Origin: Clostridia bacterium
GTDB lineage: Bacteria; Bacillota; Clostridia; Christensenellales; Aristaeellaceae
Reading direction: 5' to 3'
Length of the DNA stretch: 64,000 bases
NCBI GenBank assembly: GCA_900769075.1
Contig: CAAGFE010000065.1
Coordinates: 1-64,000 of the forward strand
Shown piece after piece: positions 1 to 8,082 of the stretch. Made by a program: the position numbers and the translations under genes. The first letter of the stretch is position 1. Every line of letters begins with the position of its first letter. The notes beneath the pieces are model-generated. The model made no database searches, was not told the origin of the DNA, and saw only the letters and a list, made by a program, of their open reading frames with translations.

Positions 1-118
1 AATCGCCGCACAGGGGCATTGCCCCGTTTAACCGCCCCGAAGGGGCTCGCCGATTTTCGATTTGCAGTCTGCCGACGGCGAATGACTGTGACTGAGCACT
101 TGACTTTTTTGACAGTCA
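1..118. repeat. partial hairpin-mosaic intergenic repeat
   Basis: This noncoding stretch at the window edge is packed with small hairpins: an arm pair around 13-25 and a GCCCC/GGGGC stem at 34-46. It shares the 15-mer at 67-81 (GTCTGCCGACGGCGA) with the hairpin mosaic near 63.46 kb, and like that element it ends beside a terminator-like stem-loop. It is probably the right part of a third copy of the same repeat family, cut by the window edge. Confidence 0.45.
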
Positions 119-119
119 G

Positions 120-148
120 AGGCGTGGCCCGAAAGGTCACGCCTTTTT
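120..148 (+). terminator. rho-independent terminator candidate
   Basis: AGGCGTG at 120-126 pairs with CACGCCT at 138-144 and is followed by five T on the plus strand. It would end a plus-strand gene lying left of the window and overlaps the last codons of the flavoprotein gene on the other strand. Confidence 0.4.
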
Positions 149-688
149 CGTGATTTTATCGCAAAAAGACCGGATCTCCTCCATCCTGTCTGCCACATCC
201 TCCTTGTTTTCAACGGCGCACAGCCCCAGATGACCGGCCGCCTGGATGCCCATATGCCCGTAAAAATGCTCGATGCTGGCGATGATCCGCTCGCATTCAG
301 CCATCCCGGGGCCCGTTCTGAGCGCGATGGTATATCCGATTTTGCCGGCGGGGATGGCAGCGTGGGGCTCGTGGGTATTGCACCAGGGCGTGCATCGGTC
401 GATGAAGGCCTTGAATTGTCCGGGAATATCCGCCCAATAGGACGGTGAAACGGAGACGATCCGATCCGCCCATGCATATTGGCGGATGATTTCCTGAACA
501 TCATCCTCCTGGAAGCACCGGGCGGTTTCATGGCATGTCCTGCATCCTTTGCAGAAATGGATGTTGTAATCGTCGATGCAGATGCTTCTGACTTCATTGC
601 CCTCCCGGACAGATTGACAGACCCGCCGGACGATTTCGGCGGTTGCGCCGTTCCTCACCGGACTGCAGTTGATCACCAGAAGTTTCAT
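137..688 (-). CDS. NADPH-dependent FMN reductase / flavodoxin-fold protein
   Basis: The 183-residue protein begins MKLLVINCSPVRNGATAEI, the phosphate-binding first strand and loop of the flavodoxin-like fold that holds FMN. The cysteines in FCKGCRTCHETARC, followed by a YWADIPGQFKAFIDR segment, are typical of the iron-sulfur flavoprotein or NAD(P)H reductase branch. Family members transfer electrons from NAD(P)H to quinones or small aromatic acceptors in the cytoplasm. The start at 688 is preferred over an upstream ATG because a GGAGG box lies just before it. It is the third gene of a minus-strand group after the ABC-F ATPase and a nitroreductase, which suggests a shared role in handling toxic electrophiles. 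Substrate cannot be told from sequence. Confidence 0.8.
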   Translation of the reverse strand: MKLLVINCSPVRNGATAEIVRRVCQSVREGNEVRSICIDDYNIHFCKGCRTCHETARCFQEDDVQEIIRQYAWADRIVSVSPSYWADIPGQFKAFIDRCTPWCNTHEPHAAIPAGKIGYTIALRTGPGMAECERIIASIEHFYGHMGIQAAGHLGLCAVENKEDVADRMEEIRSFCDKITKKA

Positions 689-708
689 ACGAACCTCCGA
701 AAAGCCTG

Positions 709-722
709 ATGGACCGGTCCAT
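709..722. promoter_or_regulatory. 14-nt perfect palindrome, possible operator
   Basis: ATGGACCGGTCCAT is self-complementary over 14 bases and lies just upstream of the ribosome binding site of the flavoprotein gene that starts at 688. It could bind a dimeric repressor. No clear -10 box was found beside it. Confidence 0.35.
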
Positions 723-768
723 GGGCTGTTGCCGGTTTTGTCACGACAGGGAGCCTCTGAAAAGGCCG

Positions 769-1290
769 TTACCACTTCTCAAAATGAACCCGGCCGGGCT
801 CGTACAGCTGCTTCTCCTTGGCGCTGTCCTCCCTGGGATACCCGAAGGCGATGATCGAATGGGGGACGATGCTGTCCGGCAGGTCAAACAGCGCCTTCTG
901 CGCGCTGACCTTGTGCTCCTGGGGCCAGGTGCCCAGCCAGACGCTGCCAATGCCCATCGTGTGGGCGGCAAGGATCATGTTCTGCGCGGCGATGGAAGCA
1001 TCCACCACCCAGTAATCCGGCGCGCTGGGGAAGGCCCGCTCCAGATCGCCGCAGACAAGAATGCCCAGCTTTGCGCCGCGCAGCGGCTCGGCGGCCCGAC
1101 CGTTGGCGTCCGCCATTTTGCCCAGGGTCTCCGGGTCGCGGATGACGAGGAAGCTCCAGGGCCGCGCGTTGACGGCGGAAGGGCCGCTCATCCCGGCTTC
1201 CAGGATGGCGTGCACCGCTTCATCGGAGATTTCCCGCTCACTGTATTGGCGCACACTGATGCGTGTACGCAGGGTTTCCATCGTGTCCAT
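769..1290 (-). CDS. nitroreductase family protein
   Basis: The protein (173 residues) shows the nitroreductase fold signature. The N-terminal RTRISVRQYSEREISDEAV gives the FMN-phosphate arginines, SGPSAVNARPWSFLVI follows, and the central GIGSVWLGTWP segment lines the flavin. Members are homodimeric FMN enzymes that reduce nitro or quinone compounds with NAD(P)H. Its short length fits the compact class common in Clostridia. ATG codons at 1293 and 1290 both follow a GGGAGG box. The one at 1290 has the better seven-base spacing. It lies 20 bases after the ABC-F gene and 80 bases before the flavin reductase on the same strand, so the three are probably co-transcribed. Confidence 0.88.
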   Translation of the reverse strand: MDTMETLRTRISVRQYSEREISDEAVHAILEAGMSGPSAVNARPWSFLVIRDPETLGKMADANGRAAEPLRGAKLGILVCGDLERAFPSAPDYWVVDASIAAQNMILAAHTMGIGSVWLGTWPQEHKVSAQKALFDLPDSIVPHSIIAFGYPREDSAKEKQLYEPGRVHFEKW

Positions 1291-1310
1291 CATGCATCCT
1301 CCCTTGTCGG

Positions 1311-3116
1311 TCATGGGGTTTTCTGCGCCTGAATCTGCTCCCATTTTTCCTGAAGAAACAGCCACCGCTCCGTGGCCTCGTCCAGTTTGCGCTGGGTTTC
1401 CTCCTGCTCCGCCATCAGCGCGGCAACCTTGACATAATCCGCCGCGTTGGCTTCGATGTCCGCCCCGAGAGCTTCCAGCCTTTCCTCCAGCTGCGTCACG
1501 GTATCCTCGATGGTATCGAAATCCCGCTGCTCCCTGAAGGAGAACTTCAGCGCCGTGTTGTGCCGCCGGGGCTGTTCCGGAGCCTTGGCTTCCTCCCTGA
1601 CGGGAATGGCAGCATCCCGCTTGTCCTCCTGGGCGTCCAGGTAGCTCTGGTATCCGCCGATGTAGGGCACCATCCGCCCGTCCTCCACGGCGAAAAGGTG
1701 GCGGGTGATGCGGTCGAGGAAGTAACGGTCGTGGCTGACGGCGATGATCGCCCCTTGGAAGGAATCCAGATAATCCTCCAGCACATTCAGCGTGTCCAGA
1801 TCCAGGTCGTTGGTCGGCTCGTCCAGGATCAGCACATTGGGCGCAGCCATCAGGATCCGCAGCAGATACAGCCTGCGCAGCTCGCCGCCGGACAGGGACG
1901 ATACCTTCTGATGCTGCATCTGGCTGGGGAAGAGGAAGGTTTCCGCCATCTGGGAGGCGGTCAGATCGCCGTCCGGGGTGTAGACCCTGACCGCCACGTC
2001 CCTGACCGCGTCAATGATGCGGGTATCCGGGCCGAGGGGGGGACAGTGCTGGGCGAAGTAGCCGATCCTGACCGTGTCGCCCCGCTCGATTACGCCTCCG
2101 GCAGGGGGAAGCTCCCCGCAGAGCGTCCGCAGCAGCGTCGTTTTTCCCGCGCCGTTTCCGCCCACAATGCCCAGCCGGTCATCCCGCAAAAGCGTGTAGC
2201 TGAAATCGCGGATCAGCATGTTCCCGCCGATGGACACGTCCAGATGCTCCCAGCTGACGATCTTTTTGCCCAGGCGGCTGGCGACGGACTTCATTGTCAG
2301 CTCCGCCTCGGGCGGCGCTTCCTTGATGGCCTCCGCCACCGCGTCAAAGCGCTGAATGCGCCCCTTCGCCTTGGTGGAGCGGGCGGGCGCGCCGCGGCGG
2401 ATCCAGGCCAGCTCCTTGCGGTAGAGGGACTTGTTCTTGCGCAGCGTGGCCGATTGCATCTCCTCCCGCTGGGCGCGCTCCTCCAGATAGCCGGAGTAGG
2501 CGCAGTTGTACACGCCGATATCGCCCCTGCCCACGTTGAAGATGCGGTTGAAGGCCCGCTCCAGCAGGTAGCGGTCATGGGTGACGACGATCAGCGTTTT
2601 CCGCCATTTGAGCAGCCGATCCTCCAGCCACTGGGCCATATCCAGGTCGATGTGGTTGGTGGGCTCGTCCAGGAGCAGCACATCGCTGTCCCGGCAGAGC
2701 ACGCCGGCAAGGGCCACCCGCATCCGCTGACCGCCAGACAGCTGGCGCACCGGCTGCTTAAGATCTGTGAAGCCCAGCTGGGTCAGGATCGTCTGGGCCT
2801 CATAGGCCGCGGAAGCGGGATCCTCCCCGGGCCGGGCGGGCAGGTATTGCAGCGCCGCCTCGGTGATGGTCGCGTCCTCCCGGAGCTGGGGCGTTTGGGG
2901 CAGGTAGGCAATGGTCAGGTTCCGCTGCACGGAAAGACTGCCATCGTCCGGCTGCTCCAGGCCCGCCAGCAGGCGCAGGAAGGTCGATTTGCCGCTGCCG
3001 TTCTTGCCCACCACGCCGATGCGGTCGCCGTCGGAGATGGTCAGGCTGGCGTGGTTGAACAGCAGCTTCTCGGAAAAGAAGATGGTGACGTCATTCAGGG
3101 AAAAAACGCTTGCCAT
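1311..3116 (-). CDS. ABC-F family ATP-binding protein (Uup-like)
   Basis: This 601-residue soluble protein has two ABC ATPase domains and no membrane segments. The first Walker A (GKNGSGKST) is near residue 37 and the first LSGGQ follows in domain one. The second Walker A (GNGAGKTT) is near residue 320 and LSGGE near 404. A charged interdomain linker and a C-terminal coiled coil (LEERLEALGADIEANAADY) resemble Uup. ABC-F proteins bind the ribosomal E site and rescue or regulate translation, and some protect against antibiotics. Which subclass this belongs to cannot be decided here. The start at 3116 places MASVFSLND at the N-terminus; longer in-frame extensions run through the promoter. Confidence 0.9.
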   Translation of the reverse strand: MASVFSLNDVTIFFSEKLLFNHASLTISDGDRIGVVGKNGSGKSTFLRLLAGLEQPDDGSLSVQRNLTIAYLPQTPQLREDATITEAALQYLPARPGEDPASAAYEAQTILTQLGFTDLKQPVRQLSGGQRMRVALAGVLCRDSDVLLLDEPTNHIDLDMAQWLEDRLLKWRKTLIVVTHDRYLLERAFNRIFNVGRGDIGVYNCAYSGYLEERAQREEMQSATLRKNKSLYRKELAWIRRGAPARSTKAKGRIQRFDAVAEAIKEAPPEAELTMKSVASRLGKKIVSWEHLDVSIGGNMLIRDFSYTLLRDDRLGIVGGNGAGKTTLLRTLCGELPPAGGVIERGDTVRIGYFAQHCPPLGPDTRIIDAVRDVAVRVYTPDGDLTASQMAETFLFPSQMQHQKVSSLSGGELRRLYLLRILMAAPNVLILDEPTNDLDLDTLNVLEDYLDSFQGAIIAVSHDRYFLDRITRHLFAVEDGRMVPYIGGYQSYLDAQEDKRDAAIPVREEAKAPEQPRRHNTALKFSFREQRDFDTIEDTVTQLEERLEALGADIEANAADYVKVAALMAEQEETQRKLDEATERWLFLQEKWEQIQAQKTP

Positions 3117-3143
3117 TGGGATACCCCTTTCTTGCTCGGGAGT

Positions 3144-3172
3144 ATTGTAGCATATTTCCGCCGCCTTCGCAA
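3144..3172 (-). promoter_or_regulatory. sigma-A-type promoter for the ABC-F gene
   Basis: On the minus strand TTGCGA is followed by a 17-base spacer and TACAAT, about 30 bases upstream of the ABC-F start codon. Confidence 0.6.
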
Positions 3173-3198
3173 GAAAAACGAAAATCAATCAAAACATA

Positions 3199-3245
3199 TT
3201 GACAAACGATAAATGCTCTGCTATGCTATATATCGAAATTCGATA
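3199..3245 (+). promoter_or_regulatory. promoter with an inverted-repeat operator
   Basis: TTGACA at 3199-3204, a 17-base spacer and TATGCT at 3222-3227 form a promoter for the radical SAM gene. A perfect inverted repeat, TATCGAA-A-TTCGATA at 3231-3245, covers the expected transcription start. That is the position of a repressor operator. Confidence 0.6.
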
Positions 3246-3279
3246 AGCATCAAACGAATTTCAGCATGGAGGGGTAAGC

Positions 3280-4623
3280 ATGTATGTCAAGCTGATCCAG
3301 CCGCGGATGATCAGGCGGCCCATGGATACCGAACTGAAGACCCATATGTCGCCGCCGCTGGGCCTGCTGACGGTGATGAACGTCCTGCGCGCCAGCCACC
3401 GGGTCAGGCTGGAAAACGAAAACATCCGCCCCGTAGAGCTTTTCGACGGGCCGGATATTGTCGGTATTTCCGTGACGGTCGATACCCTGCCGCGGGCGAT
3501 GGAAATCGCCCGGGCATTCCGCAAGCGGGGGATTCCAGTGGTGGCGGGCGGCATCCACATCACCACCGCGCCGGATACCATCCCGCCGGATGCCTTCGAC
3601 GCGCTGTGCATCGGCCCGGCGGAAGGAACCTGGCCCCGCATCATGCAGGATTTCGAGCAGGGAACGCTCCGGCAGGTCTACCGCTGCGATGGCTCCATGA
3701 CCGGTGCGGACATCGTTTCGCCGGCTTATGACGCCGTTGCCCCCAGGGATTATCTCTACTGCAACATCGTGCACACCAGCCGGGGCTGCCCCTTCCGCTG
3801 CGATTTCTGCTACAATTCCTGCGGCAACCATGCCTATATGAAGCGCCCCATCGAGGATGTGCTGCGGGATATCCATACCGTCGGGCGGAAGCACATCATG
3901 TTCATCGACGACAACTTCGCCGGCGATCCAGCCTGGACGCGCCGCCTCCTGCACGCCATCACACCCCTGCGCATCCGCTGGAACGCCGCTGTGTCCCTGA
4001 ACGCCGCGCTGGATACCGACCTGCTCGACCTGATGCGGCGCAGTGGCTGCGAGGGCCTGTTCATCGGCTTTGAGTCCGTCAATGAGGAATCGCTCCGGGC
4101 TGTCCACAAGGGGCAGAACTGCCTGGGGAAATATGAGCAGGCCGTGCGGAACATCCATGACCGGGGCATGATGATCAACGCGTCCTTCGTGTTCGGGCTG
4201 GATGGGGATACGCCGGAAACCTTCCGCCGTACGCTGGACTGGATTCTCCGCAACCGCATTGAAACGGTGACATCCCATATCATGACGCCCTACCCGGGGA
4301 CGGTGCTGTACGATCGCCTGAAGGCCGAAGGGCGCATCCTCACAGAGGATCTGTCCCTGTACAACACCGCAAACGTCGTCTTTCAGCCGAGGCAGATGAG
4401 CGCCCAACAGCTGCAGGACGGGTATCTGTGGATGTACAAACAGATCTACTCCTTCCGCGGCATCCTGCGCCGCATGCCCAAAAAGCCGGACCAGCGGGCG
4501 GCTTACCTGATGTTCAACCCGCTGTACCGCAAGTTCGGGCGCGTGTCCGACTGGCTGTGCCGCCGAATCGGCTATGGACGGATCGGCTATCTGGGGGAAA
4601 AGCTCTCCCGCTACCTGGGATGA
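3280..4623 (+). CDS. B12-binding-type radical SAM protein
   Basis: The 447-residue protein has an N-terminal Rossmann-like cobalamin-binding-type domain (residues about 1-130; GISVTVDTL, VVAGGIHITTAP) and a radical SAM core. The core begins with RGCPFRCDFCYNSC near residue 168, whose CxxxCxxC cysteines ligate the 4Fe-4S cluster that cleaves S-adenosylmethionine. The usual DXHXXG cobalamin motif is not obvious, so B12 binding is uncertain. Family members include methyltransferases and ring-forming enzymes of cofactor and natural-product pathways; the substrate here is unknown. It is monocistronic, with its own promoter and operator-like palindrome, and has a GGAGGGG box before the ATG. Confidence 0.85.
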   Translation: MYVKLIQPRMIRRPMDTELKTHMSPPLGLLTVMNVLRASHRVRLENENIRPVELFDGPDIVGISVTVDTLPRAMEIARAFRKRGIPVVAGGIHITTAPDTIPPDAFDALCIGPAEGTWPRIMQDFEQGTLRQVYRCDGSMTGADIVSPAYDAVAPRDYLYCNIVHTSRGCPFRCDFCYNSCGNHAYMKRPIEDVLRDIHTVGRKHIMFIDDNFAGDPAWTRRLLHAITPLRIRWNAAVSLNAALDTDLLDLMRRSGCEGLFIGFESVNEESLRAVHKGQNCLGKYEQAVRNIHDRGMMINASFVFGLDGDTPETFRRTLDWILRNRIETVTSHIMTPYPGTVLYDRLKAEGRILTEDLSLYNTANVVFQPRQMSAQQLQDGYLWMYKQIYSFRGILRRMPKKPDQRAAYLMFNPLYRKFGRVSDWLCRRIGYGRIGYLGEKLSRYLG

Positions 4624-4628
4624 GCAGC

Positions 4629-4660
4629 AAAAAACGCTTCTGCCGAAGGGCGGGAAGCGC
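4629..4660 (-). terminator. rho-independent terminator for the SleB-like gene
   Basis: CGCTTC at 4635-4640 pairs with GAAGCG at 4654-4659. On the minus strand the stem is followed by six T, about 12 bases beyond the hydrolase stop codon. Confidence 0.65.
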
Positions 4661-4670
4661 TTGGGCGTCG

Positions 4671-5099
4671 TCAGGTGTTGGCGTAGGACGGCGCGGGATT
4701 GTAGAAGCAGTGGTTCCCGATGCGAATCTGAAAGTAACCGACGCTGGAGGGAAAATTGTTCCGGCAGGTCGGGGAGTAGGGGTTGTAAAACCACAGCGCC
4801 TCCCAGAGATTGCCCAGCCGGTTGCCGGCGATGGCCCAGTTGGCGATGTCGTAATGAATCTGCTGGGGATTCATGTTGTAAATGTTCTGCAGGTTCTGCT
4901 GACCGCCCAGCACCGTCCGCGCACAGTTGAATTGCCCCGGCTGGAAGATGACGTCCCGGATTGTATTGTACCGTCCGTATTCGCCCACGCGGGTACGCAC
5001 GCGGTTCATGACGACGGACGCAACGGCCCGCATGCCGTTGTCGCCTTCGCCGCCCGCCTCGCACTGAATCAGCCTTGCAAAGAGCTCAAGCTCCGTCAT
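4671..5099 (-). CDS. SleB/CwlJ-type cell wall hydrolase
   Basis: This 142-residue protein consists almost entirely of a Hydrolase_2 (SleB-like) domain. LIQCEAGGEGDNGMRAVASV carries the catalytic glutamate, followed by MNRVRTR and the aromatic-rich LGNLWEALWFYNP and VGYFQIRIGNHCFYNP segments. Relatives are lytic transglycosylases that open cortex peptidoglycan containing muramic lactam during spore germination. No signal peptide or membrane helix is visible, as in CwlJ, so it may be placed in the spore by another protein. The start at 5099 is chosen because GGAGGTGGG lies just upstream; the upstream ATG at 5114 overlaps that box. Confidence 0.85.
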   Translation of the reverse strand: MTELELFARLIQCEAGGEGDNGMRAVASVVMNRVRTRVGEYGRYNTIRDVIFQPGQFNCARTVLGGQQNLQNIYNMNPQQIHYDIANWAIAGNRLGNLWEALWFYNPYSPTCRNNFPSSVGYFQIRIGNHCFYNPAPSYANT

Positions 5100-5179
5100 T
5101 TGTCCCACCTCCATGTCAAGACCTATGTGGACAAACGCGCGGATAGAAGCCGATCGGGAAATTGTTACAAATCCGCCGA

Positions 5180-5208
5180 TTGTAATTCCATCCGCGCCAT
5201 GCTATAAT
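5180..5208 (+). promoter_or_regulatory. sigma-A-type promoter for capA-like gene
   Basis: TTGTAA at 5180-5185 and TATAAT at 5203-5208 are separated by 17 bases, about 30 bases before the CapA-family start codon. Confidence 0.65.
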
Positions 5209-5238
5209 GTCCCCATACCAATCTATGGAGGGATTCCC

Positions 5239-6333
5239 ATGGTCAAACGCATGATGATGCTGCTGCTCTGCCTGATGCTGGTCATGCCTGCGGGCGCGGA
5301 GGAGCCGTCTGCCCAGGATGGAGCCCAGGCATTGGCCCCGGAAACCATTACCCTCTCCTTTATCGGGGACTGCTCCATCGGCGATTCCGTTCAGTACAGA
5401 ACGTATCAGACCAGCTATCATAATACCCTGGCCGCAAAGGGCTATGACTGGCCCTTCTCCCTGGTGCAGGAGGTGCTGGCGGCGGATGACCTGACCATCG
5501 CCAACCTGGAGGTCGTGCTGACCACCCGGACGAAGGTTCGCCAGCAGAAGACCATCAACCTGATCGGCAAGCCGGATTTCGTCAATGTCCTCCATGCGGG
5601 CAGCATTGAGGTGGTGAACACCGCCAACAACCATGCCTGGGACTTCGGCGCGGAGGCGTATCATGAGATGATGGGCTACCTGGATGAGGCGGCGATTCAG
5701 CATTTCGGCTCCATTTATCCGAATTCGAAGGACGGCACGGATATCTGCACGATCGTGGAGGTGAAGGGCGTCAGGATCGGTTTCCTGGGCTTCTCCTATC
5801 CTCAGGAGGCGGACAAGAAGCGCATCACCAACCGCATTGCAGCGCTGCGGGAGCAGGGCGCCCAGCTGGTGGTGCTGTCCCTCCATTGGGGGCGTGAGGA
5901 GCAGCCTCAGCCCGAATCCGGCGCGGCGCTCTTTGCCAAATACTGCATCGACGCCGGCGCAGATGTGATCTACGGCCAGCATCCCCATGTGCTCCAGTCT
6001 GTGCAGTTCTACCAGGGCAAGCCCATTTTCTACTCCGTGGGCAATTTCACCTTCGGCTCCATGTCCAAGGTGGATCCGGACACGGGGATCTTCCAGCTGA
6101 CCTACCGGGTGGTGGACGGGGAACCGGTGCTCCAGCGCTTCTCCGTGGTGCCCTGCCGCACCCAGGGCAGCGGCGATTACCGCCCCTACATTCTGACCGA
6201 CCCGGATGAAATCACCAAAATGCGCAAGAAGCTCGTGCACAGGCGGAAGGTCAAGAACATGACCACCGTGACGGAGTTCTTCATCGAGAACGGCTACATG
6301 GATTTCACCGACGGCATTGCCGTGGGGGAATAA
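5239..6333 (+). CDS. secreted CapA-family metallophosphatase-like protein
   Basis: The 364-residue protein starts with a signal peptide (MVKRMMMLLLCLMLVMPAGA) and then a CapA/PgsA domain. All expected metal-ligand motifs are present: FIGDCSIGD, NLEVVL, NNHAWDFG, LHWGREEQ and GQHPHVLQ. CapA proteins belong to the calcineurin-like phosphoesterase fold and are linked to poly-gamma-glutamate or capsule synthesis, although many clostridial members lie outside such operons, as here. The protein acts outside the membrane. It is a single gene with its own promoter and a GGAGGG box, and it converges on mreB. A second copy at 33657 lacks these ligands. Confidence 0.88.
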   Translation: MVKRMMMLLLCLMLVMPAGAEEPSAQDGAQALAPETITLSFIGDCSIGDSVQYRTYQTSYHNTLAAKGYDWPFSLVQEVLAADDLTIANLEVVLTTRTKVRQQKTINLIGKPDFVNVLHAGSIEVVNTANNHAWDFGAEAYHEMMGYLDEAAIQHFGSIYPNSKDGTDICTIVEVKGVRIGFLGFSYPQEADKKRITNRIAALREQGAQLVVLSLHWGREEQPQPESGAALFAKYCIDAGADVIYGQHPHVLQSVQFYQGKPIFYSVGNFTFGSMSKVDPDTGIFQLTYRVVDGEPVLQRFSVVPCRTQGSGDYRPYILTDPDEITKMRKKLVHRRKVKNMTTVTEFFIENGYMDFTDGIAVGE

Positions 6334-6345
6334 AGGCAAATCGAA

Positions 6346-6594
6346 AGGCGTACTTCCCAACAGCGGGGGAGGTACGCCTTTGTGTATCGACAAAGTGCCT
6401 TTGGCACTTTGCCGAGAGAGGCTGATGAATGTTTTCCGCCGCAAAATGGCATTTTGCTATGGAAAACTTCCCGCCCGACCGGCAAAGCCGGTCGATACGA
6501 ATCCAGTCAGAGGGCCTTCGGGCCCTCCGACACCTCCCATAGGTTTGTTGATAAATTGAGGCGTACTTCCCATCAGCACGGGAGGTACGCCTTT
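6346..6594. repeat. hairpin-mosaic element between duplicated terminators
   Basis: A 36-nt terminator-like stem-loop occurs twice in direct orientation, at 6346-6381 and 6559-6594, with about three mismatches. The 177 bases between contain successive perfect hairpins: AAAGTGCC/GGCACTTT (6392-6410), GTTTTCC/GGAAAAC (6431-6467) enclosing GCAAAAT/ATTTTGC, GACCGGC/GCCGGTC (6477-6493), and a TTCG-loop stem at 6510-6527. GTATCGAC at 6384 pairs with GTCGATAC at 6491. There is no coding potential. It lies between convergent genes and resembles the element near 63.4 kb. Confidence 0.75.
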
Positions 6595-6604
6595 TCAGCG
6601 CGGC

Positions 6605-7630
6605 TCAGCGCTGCCGGACGCGGCGGCTGTCGCTGAGGACGCTCTTGTATTCGTTGGGGTTGCGCAGCGCCTTGCCGCAGCCCAGCACCACGCGGGTCTG
6701 GGGATCGTCTGCGACGCCGCAGGGGATGTGGAGCTCGTTGTAGATGGCCTCGGGCAGCCCGGAGAGGGAGGCCGCGCCGCCGGTGAGCACGATGCCGTCC
6801 TCAAAGATGTCGCTGGTCAGCTGAGGGGGTGTGCGTTCCAGCACGCCCTGGATGGCCTCGATCAGGTCTGCCACCGCATCCTTGACCGCCTCGTAAATAT
6901 CGTCGGAGGAAACCGTCATCGTCCGGGGCAGGCCGGAGAGCAGGTCGCGCCCGGTGACGTCGTAGGTCAGGGGCGTCAGCGGCTGAATCGCCGTGCCCAG
7001 CGTGATCTTCACCTCTTCCGCGGAGCGCTCCCCGATGAGCAGATTGTACTTCTTGCGCAGGTAGCGGATGATCGAATCATCAAAGTAATCGCCGCCGTAG
7101 CATACGCTGGCGGCCTCGATCACCTGGCCGGACGCGAGCACGGCAATGTCGGTCACGCCTGCGCCCATATCGACCACCATGCAGCCGTAGGGCTTCTTGA
7201 ACTCCATCCCCACGCCCATCGCCGCGGCAATGGGACGGTCCAGCAGCTGGGTGCGCTTGGCGCCCGCGTCAAACAGGATGCTGATCAGGCTGGCCTTTTC
7301 CGCCTCATTCACGCCGGAGGGGACGCTCAGCACCACGCGGGGGCGGCCGAAAATGCGCTTGCCGATGACCATGCCCATGAAGTGGCGGAGCATCGTGTTG
7401 GTCAGCTCGAAGTCGCTGATCACTCCCTGGCGCAGCGGGCGGAGCGCCAACACATTGCCGGGGGTGCGGCCGATCATGCGGTACGCCTCCGTGCCGACGG
7501 CAAGCACCTTTTTGCTGGTGCGCTCAATCGCCACCACCGCGGGCTGGCGGAGCACGATGCCCTTGCCCTCCTGATAAAACAGCACGTTGGACGTGCCAAG
7601 ATCAATTCCCAGATCGCTTACCTGCGCCAT
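6605..7630 (-). CDS. mreB: MreB/Mbl rod-shape actin homologue
   Basis: The 341-residue protein matches bacterial actin. DLGIDLGTSNVLFYQEGKG is the phosphate-1 loop, VVDMGAGVTDIAVL the phosphate-2 loop, and VLTGGAASLSGLPE the adenosine region near the C-terminus. It polymerises under the membrane and guides lateral peptidoglycan synthesis. It is not next to mreC/mreD, so it may be an Mbl- or MreBH-type paralogue; sequence alone does not decide. The start at 7630 follows a weak GAGG box and a perfect TATAAT promoter. Confidence 0.92.
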   Translation of the reverse strand: MAQVSDLGIDLGTSNVLFYQEGKGIVLRQPAVVAIERTSKKVLAVGTEAYRMIGRTPGNVLALRPLRQGVISDFELTNTMLRHFMGMVIGKRIFGRPRVVLSVPSGVNEAEKASLISILFDAGAKRTQLLDRPIAAAMGVGMEFKKPYGCMVVDMGAGVTDIAVLASGQVIEAASVCYGGDYFDDSIIRYLRKKYNLLIGERSAEEVKITLGTAIQPLTPLTYDVTGRDLLSGLPRTMTVSSDDIYEAVKDAVADLIEAIQGVLERTPPQLTSDIFEDGIVLTGGAASLSGLPEAIYNELHIPCGVADDPQTRVVLGCGKALRNPNEYKSVLSDSRRVRQR

Positions 7631-7682
7631 CTTTCAAACCTCATCAATCAGTCTACATGGATGTATAATGCATCAATTTGAC

Positions 7683-7711
7683 ATTATAGCACGAAATCTT
7701 CCAATCGTAAA
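7683..7711 (-). promoter_or_regulatory. sigma-A-type promoter for mreB
   Basis: On the minus strand TTTACG is followed after 17 bases by a perfect TATAAT at 7683-7688, about 50 bases upstream of the mreB start. Confidence 0.6.
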
Positions 7712-7824
7712 GGGCTGATTGCCCGTCGCGCGCCTTCCTTTCCTGTCGATTCCCATCGGAAAGGCGGAGGCCGGACAGAAAACGCCGATCCCGGCATATA
7801 GTCTGAGAAAAGGGAGGGTGAATG

Positions 7825-8082
7825 ATGCAGCAGGAATTTTTCCCCCGTGAAGTGATCTCGAGTGTGCCCCGCGTCACGCTGACGGGCCATGAACGATTGC
7901 ATATCGAACAGCACCGGGGCTTGATTGACTATGCCCCGGACTGCATCGTCCTGCGCACCTCCTGCGGGCTGATGCGCATCGCCGGGGCGGGCATGAGCTT
8001 CGGCCTGTATACCGCGGCGGAAGCGCTGATCACCGGGCGGATCGACAGCGTGAGCTTCCAGGCAGAGGGGGTAAGGGCATGA
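7825..8082 (+). CDS. yqfC: YabP/YqfC-family sporulation protein
   Basis: This 85-residue protein matches the YabP/YqfC family: a conserved core with a short beta-rich pattern (RVTLTGHERLHIEQHRGLIDY, then MRIAGAGMSFGLYTAAEALI). Its start overlaps an ATG at 7822. The ATG at 7825 has better spacing from GGAGG at 7813. It overlaps yqfD by four bases, the usual arrangement in spore formers, where this pair is made in the mother cell. CATATAGT at 7795 resembles a sigma-E -10 element, but a matching -35 is not clear. The biochemical function of the family is unknown. Confidence 0.85.
   Translation: MQQEFFPREVISSVPRVTLTGHERLHIEQHRGLIDYAPDCIVLRTSCGLMRIAGAGMSFGLYTAAEALITGRIDSVSFQAEGVRA

Noticed and set aside
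1263..3212. Long plus-strand open frame opposite the ABC-F gene
   Set aside because: Its product is Gly/His/Arg-rich without domains, and the minus strand encodes a full ABC-F protein. Similar antisense frames occur opposite most GC-rich genes here, for example 12382-14847 opposite pgpH, ybeY-cdd and era.
6346..6594. Insertion sequence remnant
   Set aside because: No transposase frame and no IS-type terminal inverted repeats with short target duplication. The duplicated unit is a 36-nt terminator, so it is listed as a different kind of repeat.
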